Shown here in pieces: positions 7,752-17,475 of a stretch of 64,000 nucleotides of DNA. A program made the translations under genes and the position numbers. Below the pieces are notes generated by a model. It ran no database searches and was not told where the DNA came from. It worked only from the letters and a program-made list of their open reading frames with translations. The stretch comes from Gordonia sp. PDNC005. Lineage in GTDB: Bacteria; Actinomycetota; Actinomycetes; Mycobacteriales; Mycobacteriaceae. The stretch covers positions 1,054,001 through 1,118,000 of the forward strand of contig NZ_CP070351.1 of the NCBI RefSeq assembly GCF_016919385.1, given 5' to 3'. Numbering within the stretch: position 1 is the first letter of the stretch; each line of letters opens with the position of its first letter.

Positions 7752-9404
7752 GTGACTCCCACCGAACTCGCTGCTCTGCTGCGCGCTGCGACGCGCACCG
7801 TGTTCGCCGCCCACGACCTGGACGTCGACCTGATTCCGGAGACCGTCGTGGTGGAGCGTCCGCGCAGTCCCGAACACGGCGACTACGCGACGAACATCGC
7901 GCTCCAACTCGGCAAGAAGGCGGGCATCAACCCGCGCGAACTGGCGGGCTGGCTCGCCGACGAGTTCGCAGCCGATCCCGGCATCGACTCCGCGGAGATC
8001 GCCGGTCCCGGTTTTGTGAACCTGCGTCTCGCCGCCGCCGCCCAGAACCAGACCGTGGCCACCGTCCTAGCCGACCGTGAGAACTACGGCCGCGGTGACG
8101 AGCTGTCGACTCTCGTCGTGAACCTCGAGTTCGTGTCGGCCAACCCGACAGGGCCCATCCACCTGGGTGGGACGCGTTGGGCCGCAGTCGGCGATGCCCT
8201 CGGGCGGGTGCTCGCGGCGCGAGGCGCGACGGTCACCCGCGAGTACTACTTCAACGATCACGGCGAGCAGATCAACCGTTTCGCTCGGTCGCTGCTGGCT
8301 GCCGCGCTCGACCAGCCTGCCCCTGAGGACGGTTACGCGGGCGAGTACATCAAGGAGATCGCCGCCACCGTCGTCGAGAATCATCCCGGTGTGCTCGAGC
8401 AGTCGGAGGACGACCGGCTGGAGACGTTCCGCGCCGACGGCGTCGACCTGATGTTCGCACACATCAAGAGCACCCTCCACGAGTTCGGCACGGACTTCGA
8501 CGTGTACACCCACGAGAACTCGATGTTCGATCGGGGTCTCGTCGACGCGTCGATCAACGAGCTCAAAGCAAACGGCAACCTGTATGAGGCGGACGGCGCA
8601 TGGTGGCTGCGGTCGACGAACTACGGTGACGACAAGGACCGCGTCGTCATCAAGAGCGACGGCAACCACGCCTACATCGCCGGCGACATCGCGTACCTCA
8701 AGGACAAGCACGACCGCGGCGCCAACCATCTGATCTACATGTTGGGCGCCGATCACCACGGCTACGTGGTGCGCCTGAAGGCCGCCGCCGCAGCGCTCGG
8801 ATACGACCCGGAGTCGGTTGAGGTGCTCATCGGCCAGATGGTGAACCTCGTCAAGGACGGCACACCGGTCCGCATGAGCAAGCGTGCGGGCACGGTCATC
8901 ACTCTCGACGATCTCGTCGAAGCCGTCGGAGTCGACGCGGCCCGCTACGCTCTGATCCGGTCGTCGATCGACGTCAACATCGACATCGACCTCGACCTGC
9001 TGCGCAAGCAGTCCTCCGACAACCCCGTGTACTACGTGCAGTACGCGCACGCTCGACTGTCGGCGCTGTCGCGTACGGCTGCCGAGTTGGGGCTCTCCCC
9101 TTCGACCGAGCACCTCGAACTGCTCGACGACGACGCCGAGGGCGACCTCATCCGCACGATCGGCGATTTCGCCGAGATCGTCGCCACGGCCGCGACACTC
9201 CGCGAACCGCATCGGGTGAGCCGCTACCTTGAGACTCTCGCGGGCGCGTACCACCGCTTCTACGCTCGTTGCCGAGTCCTGCCGCAGGGCGACGAGGAGC
9301 CGGGCGACGTCCACGCGGCGCGTTTGGCGCTGTGCGAGGCGACCCGCCAAGTATTGGCCAACGGGCTCGACCTCGTCGGCGTGAGCGCACCGGAGCGTAT
9401 GTGA
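7752..9404 (+). CDS. argS: Arginyl-tRNA synthetase
   Basis: A 550-residue class I aminoacyl-tRNA synthetase that charges tRNA-Arg. Seen are the Add-1 domain at the N-terminus, the HIGH-type signature within [12 protein letters not shown] (about residues 132-144), the KMSKS counterpart MSKRAG, and the C-terminal DALR anticodon-binding region ([16 protein letters not shown] onward). It starts at GTG 7752, eight bases after a TAGGAT -10-like element (7738-7743), with TTGTCC at 7713. The stop overlaps the lysA ATG by one base (TGATG). The same argS-lysA-hom-thrC-thrB order occurs in M. tuberculosis. Confidence 0.97.
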   Translation: MTPTELAALLRAATRTVFAAHDLDVDLIPETVVVERPRSPEHGDYATNIALQLGKKAGINPRELAGWLADEFAADPGIDSAEIAGPGFVNLRLAAAAQNQTVATVLADRENYGRGDELSTLVVNLEFVSANPTGPIHLGGTRWAAVGDALGRVLAARGATVTREYYFNDHGEQINRFARSLLAAALDQPAPEDGYAGEYIKEIAATVVENHPGVLEQSEDDRLETFRADGVDLMFAHIKSTLHEFGTDFDVYTHENSMFDRGLVDASINELKANGNLYEADGAWWLRSTNYGDDKDRVVIKSDGNHAYIAGDIAYLKDKHDRGANHLIYMLGADHHGYVVRLKAAAAALGYDPESVEVLIGQMVNLVKDGTPVRMSKRAGTVITLDDLVEAVGVDAARYALIRSSIDVNIDIDLDLLRKQSSDNPVYYVQYAHARLSALSRTAAELGLSPSTEHLELLDDDAEGDLIRTIGDFAEIVATAATLREPHRVSRYLETLAGAYHRFYARCRVLPQGDEEPGDVHAARLALCEATRQVLANGLDLVGVSAPERM

Positions 9405-10825
9405 TGGCCCACCCAGCAGGTCCGCGTCACGCGGACATCCTCGCAGCTCCGCACCTCGCGGAACGCCCGAACAGTCCTGCCGAACTGTCGCGGATCCCCG
9501 CCAACGTCTACCCGCGTGGCGCGGGCCGCAACGGCGACGAGGTGCTGGAGATCGGCGGCGTCGCCGTCGACGAACTCGCTCAGACCTATGGCACGCCGCT
9601 GTTCGTCTACGACGAGGCGGACTTCCGGTCCCGCTGCGCAGACATGCAGGCGGCCTTCGGAGCTCACGGCCGTGTGCACTACGCGTCGAAAGCGTTCCTC
9701 TCGTCCGAGGTGGCCCGGTGGGTCGATTCGGAGGGACTCTCGCTCGACGTCTGCACCGGCGGTGAACTCGCGATAGCGCTGCGTGCGGGCTTTCCGGCGG
9801 AGCGGATCGCGATGCACGGCAACAACAAGAGCGAAGACGAACTCGACTACGCACTGGAGTCGGGCATCGGCCACGTTGTACTCGACTCGATGTACGAGAT
9901 CGAGCGTCTGGACCGCCTCGCCGGCGCGCGCGGTGTGGTCGCCGACGTCCTGATCCGCGTCACCCCCGGCGTTGAGGCGCATACCCACGAGTTCATCTCG
10001 ACCGCGCATGAGGACCAGAAGTTCGGGTTCGCTCTCGCCGGCGGAAAGGCGATGGACGCTGTCCGTGCCGTCTTCGCCGCCGACAGCCTTCGGTTGGTCG
10101 GCCTGCACAGTCACATCGGGTCACAGATCTTCGAGATCGACGGCTTCGAGCTGGCGGCGCACCGCGTCCTTGGCCTCCTGGCCGAGGTCGTCGCCGAGTT
10201 CGGTGTGGAGAAGACCAAGCAGATCGAGGTCCTCGACCTCGGTGGTGGCCTCGGCATCTCGTACATCCCGTCGGAGGAGCCGCCGCTGGTCGCCGACCTC
10301 GCTCGTTCTCTCGTCGACATCGTGCGCCGTGAATCCGAGCGCCTCGGACTGCCGATGCCTGCCATCGCGGTCGAGCCGGGTCGCGCCATCGCCGGACCTG
10401 CCGGTGTCACCGTCTATCGTGTCGGCACCATCAAGGACGTCGACCTCGACGGGGCCGCGACCAGGCGATACGTGTCCGTCGACGGCGGTATGAGCGACAA
10501 CATCCGTACTGTCCTCTACGACGCCGAGTACGACGTCCGTCTCGCGAACCGACTGTCCGACGCACCCGCCGTGGTGTGCCGCGTCGTCGGAAAGCACTGC
10601 GAGAGCGGCGACATCGTCGTCCGAGACTGCTGGCTCCCGTCGGACCTGACCCCGGGTGACCTGCTGGTGGTCGGAGCGACGGGCGCATACTGCTATTCGA
10701 TGTCGAGTCGCTACAACATGGCCCCGCGCGCCGCGGTCGCCGCTGTTCGCGATGGACAAGCACGTCTCATCCTGCGACGGGAGACCGTCGAAGACTTCTT
10801 GAGCCTGGAGGTGGATCCCACATGA
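9404..10825 (+). CDS. lysA: Diaminopimelate decarboxylase
   Basis: A 473-residue PLP enzyme making L-lysine from meso-diaminopimelate, the last step of lysine synthesis. The fold-type III barrel carries the PLP-lysine motif HYASKAFLS, the His/Gly substrate-phosphate segment LDLGGGLGI and the CESGD motif ([10 protein letters not shown]) that contributes the second active-site Cys. The ATG at 9404 shares its A with the argS stop. The stop overlaps hom by four bases, so it is co-translated with the threonine genes. Confidence 0.97.
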   Translation: MAHPAGPRHADILAAPHLAERPNSPAELSRIPANVYPRGAGRNGDEVLEIGGVAVDELAQTYGTPLFVYDEADFRSRCADMQAAFGAHGRVHYASKAFLSSEVARWVDSEGLSLDVCTGGELAIALRAGFPAERIAMHGNNKSEDELDYALESGIGHVVLDSMYEIERLDRLAGARGVVADVLIRVTPGVEAHTHEFISTAHEDQKFGFALAGGKAMDAVRAVFAADSLRLVGLHSHIGSQIFEIDGFELAAHRVLGLLAEVVAEFGVEKTKQIEVLDLGGGLGISYIPSEEPPLVADLARSLVDIVRRESERLGLPMPAIAVEPGRAIAGPAGVTVYRVGTIKDVDLDGAATRRYVSVDGGMSDNIRTVLYDAEYDVRLANRLSDAPAVVCRVVGKHCESGDIVVRDCWLPSDLTPGDLLVVGATGAYCYSMSSRYNMAPRAAVAAVRDGQARLILRRETVEDFLSLEVDPT

Positions 10826-12132
10826 CCGCAGAATCACCCCGTCCGATCGGCGTAGCCGTCCTCGGCATGGGCAACGTCGGAGCCGAAGTCGTCCGGATTC
10901 TCGCCGAGAACGCCGACGATCTTCGTTCTCGTGTCGGCGCGCCGGTCGAACTGCGCGGAGTGTCGGTCCGTGATCTGAGTCGGCCGCGTTCGGGTGTGCC
11001 GTCAGCGCTGCTGACCGACGATGCGGCGGCCCTTGTGGCGCGCGACGACGTCGACATCGTCGTCGAGTTGATCGGTGGCATCGAACCGCCGCGCACGCTG
11101 ATCCGCACTGCACTGCAGTCGGGCAAGTCCGTGGTGACCGCCAACAAGGCGCTCATGGCGGTCCACTCCGGCGAACTGTCCGAGGCCGCCGCGACAACCA
11201 ACTCCGACCTGTACTTCGAGGCCGCAGTCGCCGGCGCGATCCCGGTGATCCGGCCCTTGACGCAGTCGCTCGCGGGCGACCGCGTGACCCGCGTCGCGGG
11301 CATCGTCAACGGCACCACCAACTTCATCTTGTCCGCGATGGAGGAGACCGGCGCCGACTATGCCGACGTTCTGGCCGAAGCGGGCCGACTCGGGTACGCG
11401 GAGGCCGACCCGACAGCCGACGTCGAAGGTCACGACGCTGCCGCCAAGGCCGCGATCCTCGCGTCCATCGCATTCCACTCGCGTGTCACCGCGAGCGACG
11501 TGTACTGCGAGGGCATCTCGTCGATCACGTCCGACGACCTCGCGGCGGCGAAGAAGTTCGACTGCACTGTCAAGCTCCTCGCCATCTGCGAGCGCATCGA
11601 GGCGGACGGTGTTGAGAAGATCTCCGCCCGCGTCTACCCGGCGCTGATCCCGTTCGAGCATCCGCTCGCGACGGTGAACGGCGCATTCAACGCCGTCGTC
11701 GTCGAAGCCGAGAACGCGGGACGTCTCATGTTCTACGGCCAGGGTGCAGGCGGGGCGCCGACCGCGTCCGCCGTGCTCGGCGACCTCGTGATGGCGGCGC
11801 GCAACCGCGTCTACAGCGGCCGCGGACCGCTGGAGTCGACCTACGCGTCGCTGCCGATCGCCCCGATAGACGATGTGCCGACCCGCTACTACGTGTCGAT
11901 GCAGGTCGCCGACAAGCCTGGGGTGCTTGAGCAGGTCGCCGCGGAGTTCGCCAAGCGCGACGTCAGCATCGCAGCCGTTCGACAGGAGGGCGCGGGCGAG
12001 AACGCGCGCCTGATCGTCGTCACACACCGCGCCTCCGACCGCGATCAGTCGGAGACAGTCGCCGCAATCGAGAAGATGGACTCCGTCATCAAGGTGTCCA
12101 GCGTGCTCCGCCTGGAGGGAACCAATGACTAA
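10822..12132 (+). CDS. hom: Homoserine dehydrogenase
   Basis: A 436-residue enzyme reducing aspartate semialdehyde to homoserine. The N-terminal Rossmann motif is [17 protein letters not shown]. The catalytic domain contains NGTTNFIL and the Lys/Asp region around [21 protein letters not shown]-terminal ACT domain ([20 protein letters not shown] onward, about residues 350-436) implies feedback control by threonine, as in related actinobacterial enzymes. It overlaps lysA by 4 bases and thrC by 8 bases. Confidence 0.97.
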   Translation: MTAESPRPIGVAVLGMGNVGAEVVRILAENADDLRSRVGAPVELRGVSVRDLSRPRSGVPSALLTDDAAALVARDDVDIVVELIGGIEPPRTLIRTALQSGKSVVTANKALMAVHSGELSEAAATTNSDLYFEAAVAGAIPVIRPLTQSLAGDRVTRVAGIVNGTTNFILSAMEETGADYADVLAEAGRLGYAEADPTADVEGHDAAAKAAILASIAFHSRVTASDVYCEGISSITSDDLAAAKKFDCTVKLLAICERIEADGVEKISARVYPALIPFEHPLATVNGAFNAVVVEAENAGRLMFYGQGAGGAPTASAVLGDLVMAARNRVYSGRGPLESTYASLPIAPIDDVPTRYYVSMQVADKPGVLEQVAAEFAKRDVSIAAVRQEGAGENARLIVVTHRASDRDQSETVAAIEKMDSVIKVSSVLRLEGTND

Positions 12133-13210
12133 CGCCGCACATCAGCCCGTTCACCAGGGCTGGCCCGGACTGATCGAGGCCTACCGCGATCGCATGCCCG
12201 TGCAGGACGACTGGAAGATCGTCACCCTGCACGAAGGTGCGACGCCGCTCATCGCCGCGCCCGTTCTCTCCGAGATCACCGGCTGCGAGGTGTACCTCAA
12301 GGTCGAGGGCCTGAACCCGACCGGTTCGTTCAAGGACCGTGGCATGACGATGGCCGTCACCAACGCCGTCAACAACGGCAAGAAGGCCGTCCTGTGCGCG
12401 TCGACCGGCAACACGTCGGCTTCGGCCGCCGCGTACGCGACTCGCGCCGGAATGACCTGTGCCGTTCTCATCCCCGAGGGCAAGATCGCGATGGGCAAGC
12501 TCGCTCAGGCGGTCATGCACGGCGCCCAGGTGATCCAGGTGCAGGGCAACTTCGACGACTGTTTGGAGCTCGCCCGTAAGGTGACCGCTGAGTTCACCGA
12601 GATCGAACTCGTGAACTCGGTGAACCCGGCACGTATCGAGGGCCAGAAGACGGCGTCGTTCGAGATCGTCGACGTGCTCGGCAAGGCTCCCGACATCCAC
12701 GCACTGCCGGTCGGCAACGCCGGCAACATCACCGCGTACTGGAAGGGTTACCGCGAGTACTACGCGGACGGCATCATCGACACGCTCCCGCGCATGCTCG
12801 GAGTGCAGGCCGCGGGTGCCGCGCCGCTGGTCAACGGTGCGCCGGTCAGTGACCCGGAGACCATCGCCACCGCGATCCGCATCGGTTCGCCCGCCAGCTG
12901 GAATCAGGCCGTCGCAGCCAAGGACGAGTCGAACGGACAGTTCCGCGCCGCCACCGACGAGAAGATCCTCGAGGCTTACCGCCTGGTGGCGGGCCGGGAG
13001 GGCGTTTTCGTCGAGCCGGCGTCGGCAGCCAGCGTTGCCGGGCTGCTCGCCGCGCACGAAGAGGGCTGGGTCACTCCCGGTTCGACTGTCGTGTGCACCG
13101 TGACCGGCAACGGTCTCAAGGACCCCGACACCGCGCTGCTCGGCATGCCGAAGGTCGACGCCATCCCGGTCGATCCGGTGGCCGTCGCTCGTGCCCTCGG
13201 CGTCAGCTGA
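12125..13210 (+). CDS. thrC: Threonine synthase
   Basis: A 361-residue fold-type II PLP enzyme that converts O-phosphohomoserine to threonine. The PLP lysine lies in [11 protein letters not shown], and the phosphate-binding loop is [12 protein letters not shown]. It is the short actinobacterial form. It overlaps the end of hom by 8 bases and is followed 5 bases later by thrB, so homoserine made by Hom is phosphorylated by ThrB and used here. Confidence 0.97.
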   Translation: MTNAAHQPVHQGWPGLIEAYRDRMPVQDDWKIVTLHEGATPLIAAPVLSEITGCEVYLKVEGLNPTGSFKDRGMTMAVTNAVNNGKKAVLCASTGNTSASAAAYATRAGMTCAVLIPEGKIAMGKLAQAVMHGAQVIQVQGNFDDCLELARKVTAEFTEIELVNSVNPARIEGQKTASFEIVDVLGKAPDIHALPVGNAGNITAYWKGYREYYADGIIDTLPRMLGVQAAGAAPLVNGAPVSDPETIATAIRIGSPASWNQAVAAKDESNGQFRAATDEKILEAYRLVAGREGVFVEPASAASVAGLLAAHEEGWVTPGSTVVCTVTGNGLKDPDTALLGMPKVDAIPVDPVAVARALGVS

Positions 13211-13215
13211 CATTC

Positions 13216-14181
13216 ATGGAGAACGCTGTGACCGCTGTGACGATCGGTGCGCCTGACGCCGAGTTGGTGCTGACCCCCGGAGTGACCGCACGCGTGCGGG
13301 TTCCCGCGTCGAGCGCCAATCTCGGCCCCGGCTTCGACTGCCTGGGTCTGGCACTCGGGCTGTACGACGAGGTCAGCGTGACGGTCACGGAGCCGGGCAC
13401 CGGTGTTGTGGTGACCGCGGAAGGGGAGTCGGCGGGTGACGTCCCCCTCGACGAACGCCATCTCGTGGCACGCGCAGTGATCCGCGGCCTCGAAGCGGCG
13501 GGCGTCGCGGCGCCGGGTATCGCGCTGCACTGCGTCAACGCGATCCCGCACTCCCGTGGTCTCGGCTCGTCCGCGGCAGCTGTCGTCGGCGGACTCGCCG
13601 CTGCGTCGGGCCTGCTCGTCGCCGATGCGCGCCGCCCTGCGCTGACACAGACTCAGCTGGTCCAGTTGTCCAGCGAGTTCGAGGGTCACCCCGATAACGC
13701 TGCGGCATCGGTGCTCGGATCGGGTGTTGTCACCTGGACCCATGGCGACACCGAGTTCTTCGCGCGCAAGCTGCCGCTGCACCCGTCGATCAAGGCGACA
13801 TCCTTCGTACCGCAGACGCAGTCGTCGACCGCCGAGACGCGTGGACTTCTGCCCGACGCCGTTCCGCGGGCGGATGCCGTGTTCAACGTGAGCCGCGTGG
13901 CGCTCGCAGTTGTTGCGCTCACCACCGACCCGACGTGCCTGATGGATGCGACGAGCGATCGTCTGCATCAGACCTATCGCGCATCTGCGATGCCTGCGTC
14001 GAGCGGTCTGATGAGCGCACTGCGCGACCGCGGGCACGCTGCAACCGTGTCGGGTGCGGGGCCGTCGGTGCTGGTCTTGGGCACAATCGACCTCGGAGAT
14101 GCCGAGGCCCAACTTGCCGCCGAGTACGGTTTCGAGATGCTTCCGCTGGACATCGCCGGTGGTGTCGAGATCCTCCCTTAG
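13216..14181 (+). CDS. thrB: Homoserine kinase
   Basis: A 321-residue GHMP kinase. It has the N-terminal VRVPASSANLGPGFDCLGLAL motif, the ATP-binding PHSRGLGSSAAAVVGGL glycine loop, and the C-terminal SGAGPSVLVLG motif 3. It makes O-phosphohomoserine for ThrC. The ATG at 13216 is five bases after the thrC stop; GTGs at 13228 and 13237 are less likely alternatives. It is the last gene of the threonine block; rho follows after 164 bases. Confidence 0.95.
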   Translation: MENAVTAVTIGAPDAELVLTPGVTARVRVPASSANLGPGFDCLGLALGLYDEVSVTVTEPGTGVVVTAEGESAGDVPLDERHLVARAVIRGLEAAGVAAPGIALHCVNAIPHSRGLGSSAAAVVGGLAAASGLLVADARRPALTQTQLVQLSSEFEGHPDNAAASVLGSGVVTWTHGDTEFFARKLPLHPSIKATSFVPQTQSSTAETRGLLPDAVPRADAVFNVSRVALAVVALTTDPTCLMDATSDRLHQTYRASAMPASSGLMSALRDRGHAATVSGAGPSVLVLGTIDLGDAEAQLAAEYGFEMLPLDIAGGVEILP

Positions 14182-14345
14182 GGTCGGGTTCCGCTCTACT
14201 TGCCTTACCCGGTGGTACGCTGTAGGCGCTGCGCTACGAAAGTCCACGATCTAGTGGCTTTCCCTTCTTCGGCGCATTGACATACTCCCGCTCTGAATCC
14301 GAGTGGACGCCCCGGCCTCTGGTGTCGGGGAACGAAAGGATATCC

Positions 14346-16325
14346 GTGACCGAAACGGACCTGCAGGCTCCTAAGCGCGCACGTACCGGGCTGTCCGCGA
14401 TGCTGCTCCCCGAACTGAAGTCGTTGGCAGGTGAGCTTGGCATCAAAGGGACCTCCGGCATGCGCAAGGGCGACCTGATCGACGTCATCCGTGCACATCA
14501 GCAGGGTGGCCGTCCCGAGGCTGCGAAGAATGCGGCCCCGAAGGTCGAAGCTCCCAAGGCCGAGGCGCCGAGGACTGACTCGACTAAGAACGAAGCTCCC
14601 AAGGCGGCGCGAACGGCCGAGGCGCCTAAGCGGGACGCTCCGAACGCCGAGGCCCCCAAGAACGACTCGCCCAAGAACGACGCTCCGGCGGCGCATAAGC
14701 CAGCTGTCGAGAAGTCCGCAGGTGAGAAGCCTGCGGGTGAGAAGTCGGGTGACCAGCAGTCGGGTGAGAACGTCTCGGGCGACCGTCCCGCACGCAATCG
14801 CGATCGGGACCGGAACCGGAATCGAAACCGCGATCGCGACCGCAATCAGGGCGATCAGGCCCAGTCCGGCGAGAAGCCCGCAGGCGACAAGCAGTCCGGT
14901 GACAGCGCGCAGGGCGACAGGTCGCAGGGTGAGAAGTCCGAGAACCAGGGCGACAAGAACCAGGGCGACAAGAACCAGGGCGAGAAGAATCGCGGCGGCC
15001 AGAACCAGGGTGGCGGCCAGAACCAGGGCAATCGCCAGAACAACAACAACGATGACGACGACGACGGAAACGGACGTCGGCGCGGGCGTCGGTTCCGTGA
15101 GCGTCGTCGTGGACGTGACCGCGGGGGCGACGGCAACGGCGCGGAGCCGCAGGTCAACGAGGGTGACACCGTTGTTCCCGTCGCAGGCATCCTCGATGTT
15201 CTCGACAACTACGCATTCGTCCGCACCTCGGGATATCTCGCCGGGTCGAACGACGTCTACGTGTCGATGAACCTGGTCCGTCGGAACGGTCTGCGTCGTG
15301 GTGACGCGATCACCGGCGCGGTCAAGGTGGCCAAGGACGGCGAAGGCCAGCAAGCGGGTCAGGGCAACAATCGCCAGAAGTTCAATCCGCTCGTCCGTTT
15401 GGACACGGTCAACGGCGCGCCCGTCGAGGCTGCACGGAATCGTCCCGATTTCTCCAAGCTCACGCCGCTGTACCCGAACCAGCGTCTGCGCCTGGAGACG
15501 ACTCCGGAACGCCTGTCGACACGCGTGATCGATCTGATCATGCCGATCGGCAAGGGCCAGCGTGCGCTGATCGTGTCGCCGCCGAAAGCCGGTAAGACGA
15601 CGATCCTGCAGGACATCGCCAACGCGATCTCGACCAACAACCCGGAATGCCACCTCATGGTGGTGCTCGTCGACGAGCGTCCGGAAGAGGTCACCGACAT
15701 GACTCGATCGGTGAAGGGCGAGGTGATCGCCTCGACCTTCGACCGCCCGCCGTCAGATCACACGAGCGTCGCCGAACTCGCGATCGAGCGTGCCAAGCGT
15801 CTCGTCGAGGGCGGTATGGACGTCGTGGTGCTCCTCGACTCGATCACTCGCCTCGGTCGCGCGTACAACAACGCGTCGCCCGCTTCGGGCCGCATCCTGT
15901 CCGGCGGTGTCGATTCCCAGGCTCTGTACCCGCCGAAGCGTTTCCTCGGCGCGGCCCGCAACATCGAGAACGGCGGATCGTTGACGATCATCGCGTCTGC
16001 ACTGGTCGAGACCGGTTCAACGGGTGACACGGTGATCTTTGAGGAGTTCAAGGGCACCGGCAACGCCGAGCTCAAGCTCGATCGCAAGATCTCCGAGCGT
16101 CGAGTGTTCCCCGCGGTCGACGTCAACCTGTCGAGCACACGCAAGGACGAGCTCCTGCTCTCGCCCGATGAGTTCGCGATCGTCCACAAGCTCCGACGAC
16201 TCCTGTCGGGCCTCGATTCGCAGGCCGCGATCGACCTCCTCGTGAGTCAGTTGAAGAAGACGCGCAGCAACGTCGAGTTCCTGATGCAGGTCAGCAAGAA
16301 CGCTCCCGTCGCCGGCGACGACTAG
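14346..16325 (+). CDS. rho: Transcription termination factor Rho, with long low-complexity insert
   Basis: A 659-residue hexameric RNA helicase that ends transcription. The N-terminal SAP-like helical domain spans about residues 14-52. A roughly 220-residue insert follows (about 53-275), starting Ala/Lys/Pro-rich and ending with Asn/Gln/Gly/Asp repeats and an Arg/Gly-rich stretch. The cold-shock RNA-binding domain starts near PVAGILDVLDNYAFV. The ATPase core has Walker A PPKAGKTT (about residue 412) and Walker B VVLLDSITRLGRAYN. It starts at GTG 14346 behind GAAAGGA. Extended N-terminal inserts are known in actinobacterial Rho. A 17-bp hairpin follows the gene. Confidence 0.97.
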   Translation: MTETDLQAPKRARTGLSAMLLPELKSLAGELGIKGTSGMRKGDLIDVIRAHQQGGRPEAAKNAAPKVEAPKAEAPRTDSTKNEAPKAARTAEAPKRDAPNAEAPKNDSPKNDAPAAHKPAVEKSAGEKPAGEKSGDQQSGENVSGDRPARNRDRDRNRNRNRDRDRNQGDQAQSGEKPAGDKQSGDSAQGDRSQGEKSENQGDKNQGDKNQGEKNRGGQNQGGGQNQGNRQNNNNDDDDDGNGRRRGRRFRERRRGRDRGGDGNGAEPQVNEGDTVVPVAGILDVLDNYAFVRTSGYLAGSNDVYVSMNLVRRNGLRRGDAITGAVKVAKDGEGQQAGQGNNRQKFNPLVRLDTVNGAPVEAARNRPDFSKLTPLYPNQRLRLETTPERLSTRVIDLIMPIGKGQRALIVSPPKAGKTTILQDIANAISTNNPECHLMVVLVDERPEEVTDMTRSVKGEVIASTFDRPPSDHTSVAELAIERAKRLVEGGMDVVVLLDSITRLGRAYNNASPASGRILSGGVDSQALYPPKRFLGAARNIENGGSLTIIASALVETGSTGDTVIFEEFKGTGNAELKLDRKISERRVFPAVDVNLSSTRKDELLLSPDEFAIVHKLRRLLSGLDSQAAIDLLVSQLKKTRSNVEFLMQVSKNAPVAGDD

Positions 16326-16354
16326 TCACTCAGCGCAGAATCACGTAATGCCGC

Positions 16355-16403
16355 AAAAGTCACGCGGTGGTTTTGGTACTAACGAGACCACCGCGTGACT
16401 TTT
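16355..16403 (+). terminator. Long hairpin downstream of rho
   Basis: AAAAGTCACGCGGTGGT (16355-16371) and its perfect complement (16387-16403) form a 17-bp stem whose arm ends in TTTT, between the convergent rho and AbiEi-like genes; it could terminate both. The core AAGTCACGCGG recurs at 17409, on the other side of the AbiEi-like gene. Confidence 0.8.
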
Positions 16404-16425
16404 CTGCCATGTCGTGAATCCCGTG

Positions 16426-17340
16426 TCAGAGGACGCCGCCTGCGGTGAGCGTGGCCACCAGGCGCGGGATCATGCGTCGGCTTTCGAGGTCTGCCCAATC
16501 CCAACGAACCACGATGATGCCGGCGTCGACCAAACGTGCGTGGCGACGCTTCTCTCGGCGTACCGCGTCGAGCGCGGTCTCTGCGCCGTCGAGGTAGTCC
16601 ACGTACTTGCCGTATCCGTCGAACTCGCCGATCACGACGCCACGCCAATCGAAGTCTGAGCGGCCGATGAATCGGCCGTCCTCGTCGTAGAAGCGATACT
16701 GAAGGCGAGGAGCAGGGAGACCCGCCTCGATCATCTGAGCACGACTCCACGACTCGCCGGGATTGGTGGATTCCGGGTCGGCGAGTTCCAGCGCCCGCCG
16801 CGCGATTCCCACGCCGGGGCGTGAGCGTTCAAGCAGGCCGCGCATCACCGTCGGCGATGCGCCGATCCGCAGTGCTGAATCGAAAGCGGTGAGCGCTCCG
16901 GCGAAGCCCTCCGATGTGGTGCATGCCGCGTCGACCGCGGTGAGCTCGAGGGACGTGACTGGGAGACCGTCGAGCACCACACGATGCTCGGCGGGAATCT
17001 CCGGGCGATGGGAGCTCAGGTGCCGACCGCGAACTCGGTTCTCGACGACCACGGCCACGCGGCGTCGATCCGGTTTGAGCAGAGGCAATCCGTGGACGAC
17101 CGCTGCAGTCTCGTGGCTGAGTATCGCAGTCGGATGAGCTCGTACGGCGGCACGTGCCCGAAGCAGATGTGTAGCCAGCGGTGTCCGCCTCGCCGCGGGG
17201 ACCAGAACACCGGGATCCAGACGTTCGAGGATACCCGCCTCCACAGCTCGCGAAAGCTGCATCGCAGAGCATCCGACATCCAGGGCACGGTCACGGTAGA
17301 CGATGCCGTACTCGTCCATGGGAAAACTATTCAGGTTCAT
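16426..17340 (-). CDS. AbiEi-type antitoxin-domain/DUF559-like protein
   Basis: About 304 residues. The N-terminus resembles an AbiEi-type winged-helix domain (ALDVGCSAMQLSRAVEAGIL...LDPGVLVPA). The C-terminus resembles a DUF559/Vsr-like PD-(D/E)XK fold (GRSDFDWRGVVIGEFDG then KRRHARLVDAGIIVVRWDW, with candidate Asp, Glu and Lys residues). Genes of this build are abundant in actinobacterial genomes, often without a recognisable toxin partner, and their role is not established. No partner gene lies beside it. In-frame starts at 17340 and 17319 are both possible; neither has a clear ribosome site. Related inverted-repeat elements bracket it, consistent with a later insertion into the rho-rpmE interval. 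Confidence 0.75.
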   Translation of the reverse strand: MNLNSFPMDEYGIVYRDRALDVGCSAMQLSRAVEAGILERLDPGVLVPAARRTPLATHLLRARAAVRAHPTAILSHETAAVVHGLPLLKPDRRRVAVVVENRVRGRHLSSHRPEIPAEHRVVLDGLPVTSLELTAVDAACTTSEGFAGALTAFDSALRIGASPTVMRGLLERSRPGVGIARRALELADPESTNPGESWSRAQMIEAGLPAPRLQYRFYDEDGRFIGRSDFDWRGVVIGEFDGYGKYVDYLDGAETALDAVRREKRRHARLVDAGIIVVRWDWADLESRRMIPRLVATLTAGGVL

Positions 17341-17401
17341 ACCCATTGGACGCACAGAACAATCAAGCGGTTCCGCACGAATTCCACAACCGTCACCCGA
17401 T

Positions 17402-17459
17402 GCCGCAGAAGTCACGCGGAGGGCGGGTACATACCGCACCCCGGCGCTACTTCTGCGGC
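17402..17459. repeat. Inverted repeat related to the post-rho hairpin
   Basis: GCCGCAGAAGT (17402-17412) and ACTTCTGCGGC (17449-17459) are perfect 11-base complements. The left arm continues into GTCACGCGG, giving near identity to the start of the post-rho element (TGCCGCAAAAGTCACGCGG at 16349-16367). It lies between the 3' end of the reductase gene and the start of the AbiEi-like gene. Confidence 0.7.
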
Positions 17460-17475
17460 ACCACGTGACAAAAGA

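Noticed and set aside
8067..9854. 595-codon minus-strand ORF across argS/lysA
   Set aside because: High-GC antisense shadow; the plus strand encodes recognisable ArgS and LysA.
14943..14987. 15-base tandem repeats resembling a small repeat array or CRISPR remnant
   Set aside because: The repeats are in frame and encode NQGDK units of the Rho insert; there are no spacers.
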